Shown in pieces: positions 9,186-15,090 of a stretch of 64,000 nucleotides of DNA. Position 1 is the first letter of the stretch; each line of letters begins with the position of its first letter. The notes under the pieces are model-generated. The model did not search any database. It was not told where the DNA came from and saw only the letters and a list, made by a program, of their open reading frames with translations. This stretch comes from DUQX01 sp050948825 (lineage in GTDB: Bacteria > Bacillota > Dethiobacteria > DTU022 > UBA8154): contig JBMNEO010000005.1 in NCBI GenBank assembly GCA_050948825.1, forward strand, positions 62,001 through 126,000, read 5' to 3'. The translations under genes and the position numbers were made by a program.

Positions 9186-9983
9186 CTATTGACCTAAAAT
9201 GTAATCCTCTTTTTTACCGCAATTACAATCCCTCGTTTCAGGCACCGCTACGAGCACCTTCAGAATAATTTCCCTGAGCAAATTTATTTTTTTCTCCATC
9301 ATCTCAACTACTTCGCGATGGGTTAGGATATGGGGGGATATTCCGGCAGCATAATTGGTTACAAGGGAGAGATTGGCATAGCACAAACCTGCTTCTCTGG
9401 CGAGAGTAGTCTCCGGAATGCCGGTCATTCCCACAACATCTGCGCCCCATAAAGCAAAAGCTTTTATTTCTGCCGGTGTTTCATAACGCGGGCCCTCAGT
9501 GCAAATATAAGTGCCCGTGCTTGCATAGTCTATACCTCTGGCGGAGATGGATCGTATTAAATGTTTTCGCAGCTGGGGACAGTACGGCTCGCTAAAGTCA
9601 GTATGAACGACACCTCCTGAATTTTCACCCTCATAAAAAGTACCGTCACGCCTTTTGGTAAAATCTATAAATTGATCGGTTATCACCATTGTGCCCGGAG
9701 AAAGGTTTTTTCTAAGCGAGCCCACGGCGGTTGTAGCCAGTACTCTTTTCACACCAAGATCTTTTAAAGCAGAGATATTTGCACGATAATTTACCCGGTG
9801 CGGAGGCACTCCATGCTTCATGCCATGGCGGGATAAAAAGGCAACTGGTGTATCCATATATATTCCTACAAGCAGATGTGTGATCCCATAGGGCGTTTTT
9901 ATGGATAATTCCTCTGTATTTTCAATAATTTCAGGATGATAAAAACCTGTTCCACCAATTATTGCTAACTCAACCTTCATCAT
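9186..9983 (-). CDS. mtnP: MTAP-family purine nucleoside phosphorylase (methylthioadenosine or methylthioinosine phosphorylase)
   Basis: The 265-residue protein is a trimeric-type purine nucleoside phosphorylase of the MTAP group: GGTGFY at the N-terminus, SRHG and PHRVNYRAN phosphate-site motifs, and TEGPRYETPAE. It releases the base and leaves a 5-substituted ribose-1-phosphate for MtnA. The base-recognition segment reads TNYAAG. 6-aminopurine-specific MTAPs carry an Asp-Tyr-Asp type motif here, and 6-oxopurine enzymes carry Asn/Ala. With mtaD in the same operon, methylthioinosine is a likely substrate. Two adjacent ATGs (9983, 9980) after TTAAGG are possible starts. Confidence 0.88.
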   Translation of the reverse strand: MMKVELAIIGGTGFYHPEIIENTEELSIKTPYGITHLLVGIYMDTPVAFLSRHGMKHGVPPHRVNYRANISALKDLGVKRVLATTAVGSLRKNLSPGTMVITDQFIDFTKRRDGTFYEGENSGGVVHTDFSEPYCPQLRKHLIRSISARGIDYASTGTYICTEGPRYETPAEIKAFALWGADVVGMTGIPETTLAREAGLCYANLSLVTNYAAGISPHILTHREVVEMMEKKINLLREIILKVLVAVPETRDCNCGKKEDYILGQ

Positions 9984-10026
9984 TATATACCTTAATTCAA
10001 GGTATCCTCCTTTCATTTATTCGATA

Positions 10027-11277
10027 TTAGATATCAAGTTCCCAGCTTTCCAGGTATTCTTTTTGCCCGGGGTTAAGCTGATCAATCCTTAAACCCAGGC
10101 CTTTCAATTTTAATAATGCAACTTTCATGTCTAATTCGGGCGGCAGATTTAAAACACTGTTTTTTAGATTTCCTTTGTTTTCAAGGAGATAGTTTAGCGC
10201 CAAGACCTGAAGGCCAAAAGACATATCCATAATTTCAGCGGGGTGTCCATCGGCTGCAGCAAGGTTAACGAGCCTTCCTTCCCCGAGAAGATAAATGCGC
10301 CGTCCATCTTTAAAAGTATACGCATCTACACCTTTTCTAACCCTTCTGGGATGGCCTGCAAGTAAGGCAAGGGATTTCTTATCGATTTCAACATCAAAAT
10401 GGCCGGCATTGGCCAGGATTGCCTGATCTTTCATAATCTCAAAATGTTCAGCTGTTAACACTTTACTGCATCCTGTTAAAGTAACAAAAACATCACCGGT
10501 AGGGGCAGCTTCCATTAGCGGCATGATTTCAAACCCGTCCATATAGGCCTCCAGGGCTTTAACTGGATTAACCTCGCAGACGATTACTTTTGCTCCGAGA
10601 CCCTTGGCTCTCATGGCTACGCCTTTGCCGCACCATCCGTATCCTATAATAACAATTTTTTTCCCCGCAATAATCAAGTTTGTTGAACGCATTATGCCGT
10701 CCCATACGGATTGTCCGGTTCCATAGCGGTTGTCAAAAAGATACTTGCACAGGGCATCGTTAACAGCGACCATGGGAAAGCTCAGTGCTTTATTCTTTTC
10801 CATGGCCCTCAACCTGATTAAACCTGTCGTTGTCTCTTCTGCTCCCCCGATAACCTGAGGTAGATGACTGCTGAACTTTTTATGCAGCAGCGATACAAGG
10901 TCACCACCATCATCTATAACAAGTTGAGGCAAAGTGCCGGCAGTGCGATAGAGGTGTTCGTTGTACTCCCCGGGTGTAGCATCATGCCAGGCATAGACCT
11001 GCAGGCCTTCCTCTGCCAGCGCAGCGGCTACATCATCCTGTGTGGATAAGGGATTGCTCCCGGTAACAACAACACGGCCTCCGGCTTCTTTCAAAACTAA
11101 AGCCATAAAAGCGGTTTTTGCTTCCAGATGGAGGCAGACGGCAATATTTAAACCCTTAAAGGGCTGACTATTTTTAAATTCGGCTTCTAATTCTCTTAAA
11201 ACAGGCATATGTTCCTTAACCCAATTAATTTTATCCCTACCTGCCGGGGCAAGTTTCTTATCCCTGATTAAAGTCAA
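10027..11277 (-). CDS. ahcY: Adenosylhomocysteinase-family hydrolase (SAH or S-inosylhomocysteine hydrolase)
   Basis: The protein of about 416 residues hydrolyses S-adenosylhomocysteine, or its deaminated form, using a bound NAD. Visible are DDGGDLVSL near residue 115, the EETTTGLIRL segment, the NDALCKYLFDNRYGTGQS region and the Rossmann motif GYGWCGKGVA. The C-terminus stops at YLESW and lacks the lysine/HYRY tail that contacts NAD in longer bacterial and eukaryotic enzymes. Short archaeal-type homologues share this, and one from Methanocaldococcus prefers S-inosylhomocysteine. TTG at 11277 is chosen because AGGGAAGG precedes it. The frame is open to 11322. It is first in the salvage operon. 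Confidence 0.9.
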   Translation of the reverse strand: MTLIRDKKLAPAGRDKINWVKEHMPVLRELEAEFKNSQPFKGLNIAVCLHLEAKTAFMALVLKEAGGRVVVTGSNPLSTQDDVAAALAEEGLQVYAWHDATPGEYNEHLYRTAGTLPQLVIDDGGDLVSLLHKKFSSHLPQVIGGAEETTTGLIRLRAMEKNKALSFPMVAVNDALCKYLFDNRYGTGQSVWDGIMRSTNLIIAGKKIVIIGYGWCGKGVAMRAKGLGAKVIVCEVNPVKALEAYMDGFEIMPLMEAAPTGDVFVTLTGCSKVLTAEHFEIMKDQAILANAGHFDVEIDKKSLALLAGHPRRVRKGVDAYTFKDGRRIYLLGEGRLVNLAAADGHPAEIMDMSFGLQVLALNYLLENKGNLKNSVLNLPPELDMKVALLKLKGLGLRIDQLNPGQKEYLESWELDI

Positions 11278-11383
11278 ATATATCAATCCTTCCCTAATAA
11301 GTACACGAATTAGTACACGCACAATTTATTATTTCGTGAAACTTAATGCCAATTCCTGCTATTTATCTTTCATTATTAAAAGC

Positions 11384-11408
11384 AAAAAGGCCTAAAAAGG
11401 CCTTTTAA
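11384..11408 (-). terminator. Rho-independent terminator after the CBM-like gene
   Basis: On the minus strand a hairpin with stem AAAAGGCCT/AGGCCTTTT is followed by a T-rich stretch. It lies between the end of the starch-binding-like gene and the start of ahcY. Confidence 0.65.
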
Positions 11409-11437
11409 AAAAAAATTGCACATGCTTTTTTCTTTTG

Positions 11438-11725
11438 TTATTTAATATTGCAGCTCCAATTCAAGCCCCGGTTATTATCCCAGTGATCAGCGCTGTCTTT
11501 AAAACAGAAATTTATATCTTTTCTTCCATCAGCTTTAATTTTGCAGGTAAAGTGATCCCTTTCCCTTTGCATTTGAATAATGTTTGTGTTTTTCCAGTCA
11601 TCAAAACCATAATGTAACCAGAGGGCATCAGCTCCATTTTGGTATAATATGCCCTTATATTTAATGTTTACCTCCTGTCCCCTTCTGGGCACCTCTGGGA
11701 ATAACTCTACTCTATCATGATGCAT
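11438..11725 (-). CDS. Stand-alone starch-binding-like (CBM25/CBM53-type) small protein
   Basis: The 95-residue protein consists almost entirely of one carbohydrate-binding-module fold of the CBM25/CBM53 kind. The signature WLHYGFDDW near residues 37-45 and the INFCFKDSADHWDNN segment near 70-84 match the aromatic ligand platform of those modules. There is no signal peptide or catalytic domain, so it would be cytoplasmic and might bind glycogen-like polymers or act as a regulator. This is inferred. The ATG follows AAAGAGGTG. It is isolated between the salvage operon and the tRNA cluster. Confidence 0.65.
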   Translation of the reverse strand: MHHDRVELFPEVPRRGQEVNIKYKGILYQNGADALWLHYGFDDWKNTNIIQMQRERDHFTCKIKADGRKDINFCFKDSADHWDNNRGLNWSCNIK

Positions 11726-11852
11726 AATCAGTCACCTCTTTTTTGAATTTGTTCTAGTTCTATCTATATTATTGGGCAAGAAAGGGCGGGAATATTAATT
11801 GTAAAAATTACCTTTACTTCTTTAACTAATATAAACATCAAAAAAAATAAAA

Positions 11853-11874
11853 AGCTCCGGAATAACCCGGAGCT
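11853..11874 (-). terminator. Rho-independent terminator of the tRNA cluster
   Basis: On the minus strand an eight-base-pair stem AGCTCCGG/CCGGAGCT with a six-base loop is followed by TTTTATTTTTTTT. It lies directly after tRNA-Leu and ends the Thr-Tyr-Lys-Leu transcript. Confidence 0.85.
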
Positions 11875-11882
11875 AAAAATAG

Positions 11883-11968
11883 TGGTGCGAGAAGGGGGAT
11901 TTGAACCCCCACACCCTTGCGGGCACCAGGTCCTGAACCTGGCGCGTCTGCCGTTCCGCCACTCTCGC
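11883..11968 (-). tRNA. tRNA-Leu (anticodon CAG)
   Basis: The minus strand folds as an 86-base class II tRNA with an encoded 3' CCA. The anticodon stem CCAGG/CCTGG encloses the loop TTCAGGA, giving anticodon CAG. A long variable arm (TGCCCGCAAGGGTG region) and the T-loop GGTTCAAATCC are present. It is the last of four co-directional tRNAs. Confidence 0.95.
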
Positions 11969-11973
11969 TTTTT

Positions 11974-12049
11974 TGGTGAGCCATCCAGGACTCGAACCTG
12001 GGACACCCTGATTAAAAGTCAGGTGCTCTGCCACCTGAGCTAATGGCCC
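11974..12049 (-). tRNA. tRNA-Lys (anticodon TTT)
   Basis: This 76-base cloverleaf with encoded CCA has anticodon stem CCTGA/TCAGG around CTTTTAA, giving anticodon TTT. The acceptor stem GGGCCAT pairs with ATGGCTC with one wobble. It lies five bases upstream of tRNA-Leu in transcript order. Confidence 0.96.
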
Positions 12050-12094
12050 GAATTTGTATCTTATGGGAGCAAAAAAACTCCCCATAAAATATAA

Positions 12095-12181
12095 TGGTGG
12101 AGAGGACTGGATTTGAACCAGTGAAGGCGCTGCCAGCAGATTTACAGTCTGCCCCCTTTGGCCGGACTTGGGTACCTCTCC
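12095..12181 (-). tRNA. tRNA-Tyr (anticodon GTA)
   Basis: This 87-base class II tRNA with encoded CCA has anticodon stem GCAGA/TCTGC around CTGTAAA, giving anticodon GTA, and has the expected long variable arm. A tyrosine-responsive T-box, which reads tRNA-Tyr, occurs elsewhere in the window. Confidence 0.96.
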
Positions 12182-12191
12182 ATGTATCGTT

Positions 12192-12266
12192 TGGAGCCGA
12201 CGGTGGGACTTGAACCCGCAACCTGCTGATTACAAATCAGCTGCTCTGCCTTTGAGCTACGTCGGC
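12192..12266 (-). tRNA. tRNA-Thr (anticodon TGT)
   Basis: This 75-base cloverleaf has anticodon stem GCTGA/TCAGC around TTTGTAA, giving anticodon TGT. The acceptor stem GCCGACG pairs with CGTCGGC and the discriminator T is followed by CCA. It is first in the cluster, 30 bases downstream of the promoter. Confidence 0.96.
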
Positions 12267-12295
12267 AAGCACTTTTCTCAGGCAGTGCATTTAAT

Positions 12296-12324
12296 AGTAT
12301 AACCTATTTTTCTTATATCGTCAA
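12296..12324 (-). promoter_or_regulatory. Sigma-A-type promoter of the tRNA cluster
   Basis: On the minus strand TTGACG (12319-12324) is separated by 17 bases from TATACT (12296-12301). It lies just upstream of tRNA-Thr and is close to consensus, as expected for stable RNA. Confidence 0.8.
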
Positions 12325-12465
12325 CACCTATACCCCAAAATCGCTGAAAAATTTACCTTGGCTTAGAATAATGATGTATAAATTATTGAACTAAGAGTAT
12401 AACAAAAAAAAGAATGTAATAAAATAATTATTGTTTTTATTTGTCGATGACAAGGAGGTCCAGCA

Positions 12466-13416
12466 ATGTTTTACCAGAATTTCAATATAATCTTCACGTC
12501 AATGCAGGAAATAGAAGAAGACCTTAAAAACTGTCCCAATGATCGCGAAAAAGAGAGGCTTATAAATAGCTTGTTAAAACTGCGCAATATTATGGATCAG
12601 TGTGTTAAATACTGGTTATACTTCGAGGAGAAGGTAAATGAACTTCAAAATAAATATAATTTCAGCCTTCCTGATGACCTTCCCGAGAGCTTTTTAGAGG
12701 ATTTAGAATTTCAAAAAACACAAAAACCGGAAGCGGTAATTGCGAAAGATCTAGTTGATGAGAAATATTCTTTTATGAAACTTGAAAGTGAACAGGGAAT
12801 TGAATCGTTTCGAAAGGGTTTGGGTTTTTGGGATCTCGCGATGCTGGAGGAAGCTATTAATGAGTTTGAAAAGGTTGTAAAAATAGAGCCGAATTTTATT
12901 TTTGGGCATTTTTGCCTCGGAATTTCCTACAGTCAAAAAGAAGGCTTGCAAAATAAAGCATTAAGCAAATTAAGATTGGTTAAGGCTCTGAGCCGTGATC
13001 CACATCTAAATGCCTTTGTGCATAATGCAATGGGAAATATTTATGTCGAACAAAAAAAATATGAAGAGGCCCTAACCGAATTTATTTCATCTATTGATGA
13101 AGATCCATCATTTTACAATGGTTATTTTAATGTGGGCGCTATTTATTTTAACTTAAAAAAATATGATGAGGCTATTGAAGCTTTTGAAAAAGTTAAAGAA
13201 GCTGTTCCCTATGACTGGGAGGTCTGTTATTGCCTTGGCAGGGCGTATACTTTATTGGGAGATTTTAATAAGGGTTTGCAAAATTTTAAAGAAGCTCTTT
13301 CAATTAATCCTAAAGAACCCAAGATTGTTTTTGAACTGGGTGTACTATATGATCTTCTTGGTGATAAGAAGAATGCTTCCGATTGTTTCAACAGGATATT
13401 AAAACAGGTCAACTAA
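12466..13416 (+). CDS. TPR-repeat protein
   Basis: The 316-residue soluble protein has an N-terminal helical region (to about residue 105) followed by at least five tetratricopeptide repeats. Recognisable repeat cores are the EEAINEFEKVVKIEPNF, EEALTEFISSIDEDPSF, DEAIEAFEKVK and KGLQNFKEALSINPKEP segments. TPR arrays mediate protein-protein contacts, and no catalytic domain is present. The ATG follows AAGGAGG. It is one of few plus-strand genes and converges with a response-regulator gene, so its function cannot be told from context. Confidence 0.85.
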   Translation: MFYQNFNIIFTSMQEIEEDLKNCPNDREKERLINSLLKLRNIMDQCVKYWLYFEEKVNELQNKYNFSLPDDLPESFLEDLEFQKTQKPEAVIAKDLVDEKYSFMKLESEQGIESFRKGLGFWDLAMLEEAINEFEKVVKIEPNFIFGHFCLGISYSQKEGLQNKALSKLRLVKALSRDPHLNAFVHNAMGNIYVEQKKYEEALTEFISSIDEDPSFYNGYFNVGAIYFNLKKYDEAIEAFEKVKEAVPYDWEVCYCLGRAYTLLGDFNKGLQNFKEALSINPKEPKIVFELGVLYDLLGDKKNASDCFNRILKQVN

Positions 13417-13431
13417 AAAGGCAAAAAAAAA

Positions 13432-13449
13432 TTATTCTTTAAAGAATAA
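13432..13449. terminator. Bidirectional terminator between convergent genes
   Basis: A perfect 18-base palindrome, TTATTCTTT/AAAGAATAA, is flanked by A8 on one side and CTTTTT on the other. It can end both the TPR transcript (plus) and the response-regulator transcript (minus). Confidence 0.6.
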
Positions 13450-13469
13450 CTTTTTAATATTACCCGGGC

Positions 13470-14126
13470 CTATTTTATCATTCCCTTTTCAATAGCATAT
13501 TTAACAAGATCCGAACGGTAATTCATATTTAATTTGTCCCTGATACGCGCCTTATGGCTTTCAACAGTTTTAATACTAACGAGCAGCTGGTTGGCTATTT
13601 GCTTATTGGTAAAGCCTAACGCAACGAGCTTAAGGACCTCTTTTTCCCTGTTGCTTAAAATCTCTTCTTCTTCCTCCTCCTCAGGTGTTTCTTTGCGATG
13701 AGTATTATAGATATTTTTTAAAATAGCTTTAGTAAGGGAGGGATCTAAAAAAATTTCATCACGGTTTACAGCTCTAATTGCAGTAAGCAATTCAATATCT
13801 GCTGCCTTTTTCAAAATATAACCATCCCCGCCCCTTTCCAGTACTTTGTGAAGATAACCTTCATCGTCATGCATGGTTAAAACCAGTACTTTGATTTGCC
13901 GGTCAATATTTTTTAGTTCAATAAGAATATCCAGCCCATTAAGATCATCGAGAGACAAGTCAAGCAAAATAACACGTGGCTTGAGATCCTCCGCTATCTG
14001 CAGAGCTTCTTTTCCACTTCCGGTTTCTCCAACGACTTTCATATCTTTTTGGGCTTCAAGCAACAATTTTAATCCTGTTCTTAAAACAGCATGATCGTCC
14101 ACGATTAAAATAGTAATCTTATCCAT
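13470..14126 (-). CDS. NarL/FixJ-family response regulator
   Basis: The 218-residue protein has an N-terminal receiver domain with the acidic pair VDDH at residues 9-12, a phosphoacceptor aspartate in LLDLSLDD near 56, a conserved threonine in VLTMHDD and a lysine in ILKKA. The C-terminal LuxR-type helix-turn-helix has LSNREKEVLKLVALGFTNKQIA at about 155-176. A run of seven glutamates links the domains. No histidine kinase gene is next to it, so its signal is unknown. The fdh genes lie upstream behind a terminator. Confidence 0.9.
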   Translation of the reverse strand: MDKITILIVDDHAVLRTGLKLLLEAQKDMKVVGETGSGKEALQIAEDLKPRVILLDLSLDDLNGLDILIELKNIDRQIKVLVLTMHDDEGYLHKVLERGGDGYILKKAADIELLTAIRAVNRDEIFLDPSLTKAILKNIYNTHRKETPEEEEEEEILSNREKEVLKLVALGFTNKQIANQLLVSIKTVESHKARIRDKLNMNYRSDLVKYAIEKGMIK

Positions 14127-14234
14127 TTTTGCCCCTTCTTATAATCTGCTATAAAACATTATACATTAAAAGCTTTAAACCGGCAACATGGTTTGTAATA
14201 TGCAGGATCTTTATCCTTTTTTACTTTTTTGCAT

Positions 14235-14261
14235 AAAAAACGAGGAGGTTTTCCCTCCTCG
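14235..14261 (-). terminator. Rho-independent terminator of the fdh operon
   Basis: The minus strand reads CGAGGAGG, a five-base loop, CCTCCTCG and then TTTTTT. It lies just beyond fdhB. Confidence 0.85.
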
Positions 14262-14304
14262 CAATGGTAGGCATTTTAAGGGATAGTTAGAATAAGGTAA
14301 GCTA

Positions 14305-15090
14305 TTATTCTTTAGCAACCTTTTCTTTAATAACTTCTTCTTTACGTAATTTAAGCCAGTTGGATAGCGCACCTGCTGCCAGGCCAATTGTCGCCAGTGT
14401 CTTCACTGGCCCTAATGCTATCTTCCAAAGGTAGACAGAAGAAGATATGGTTGGATTCTCGGGGAAGTTGTAAGCAGCAGGGGAATCAGCCAGGACGTAC
14501 ATTACTCCCAGCCCGCCGAGTTCCTCTACACCGTAAAGCTGTGCATTGGAATAACCCTTTTCTTTAAGTGCCGCTACCTTTTCTTCACCCAGTGCGATCA
14601 TTTCTTCCCTGTCGCCAAAGGATAGGGCGTCTACGGGGCAGGCGTTGACACAGGCGGGGGGCAAATCATTCGTCAGGCGATCCAAACACATTGTGCACTT
14701 CCTGGACTTATTGTTAGCCGGGTCAACACGCGGAACATTAAACGGGCATGCTCCAACACAGGCTCCGCAACCGATACATATTTTATGATCAATATACACG
14801 TTTCCATAAGTTGTATGCGAAATAGCTTCTGCAGGGCAAATACTTTCGCAAGCTGCATCTACGCAGTGCATACATTGCTTTTTGGCGAAATACCATTTCA
14901 CACTGCCGTTGCTGCCGTGCTCATTAAAAGTAACCCGTGTCCAGGTAGTCGGCTGGAATTCCGGTGGGTTTTCATAACTCCCAATAAACTGAGTCTCTAC
15001 TGCCGGAAGCTTGTTCCAGTTTTTACATGCAGTCTGGCAGCTGCGGCAGGCAGTACAGCGCGTCACATCAATTAATTTTGCTTTTGCCAT
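14305..15090 (-). CDS. fdhB: Formate dehydrogenase iron-sulfur (beta) subunit
   Basis: The 261-residue electron-transfer subunit carries four ferredoxin-type cysteine clusters: CTACRSCQTAC near residue 11, CMHCVDAAC near 75, CIGCGACVGAC near 108 and the CTMCLDR segment near 130. They would pass electrons from the molybdo/tungstopterin subunit onward. A single hydrophobic segment near 215-235 could anchor it in the membrane, as in FdnH. The chosen ATG overlaps the fdhA stop codon by one base (TAATG), implying translational coupling. No cytochrome b (gamma) subunit gene is present nearby, so the quinone or other partner is unknown. Confidence 0.92.
   Translation of the reverse strand: MAKAKLIDVTRCTACRSCQTACKNWNKLPAVETQFIGSYENPPEFQPTTWTRVTFNEHGSNGSVKWYFAKKQCMHCVDAACESICPAEAISHTTYGNVYIDHKICIGCGACVGACPFNVPRVDPANNKSRKCTMCLDRLTNDLPPACVNACPVDALSFGDREEMIALGEEKVAALKEKGYSNAQLYGVEELGGLGVMYVLADSPAAYNFPENPTISSSVYLWKIALGPVKTLATIGLAAGALSNWLKLRKEEVIKEKVAKE

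Noticed and set aside
11764..12221. Three minus-strand frames of 69-80 codons over the tRNA cluster
   Set aside because: They read through the tRNAs themselves, and their residues (GVPGSSPGWL-like) are typical tRNA translation artefacts.
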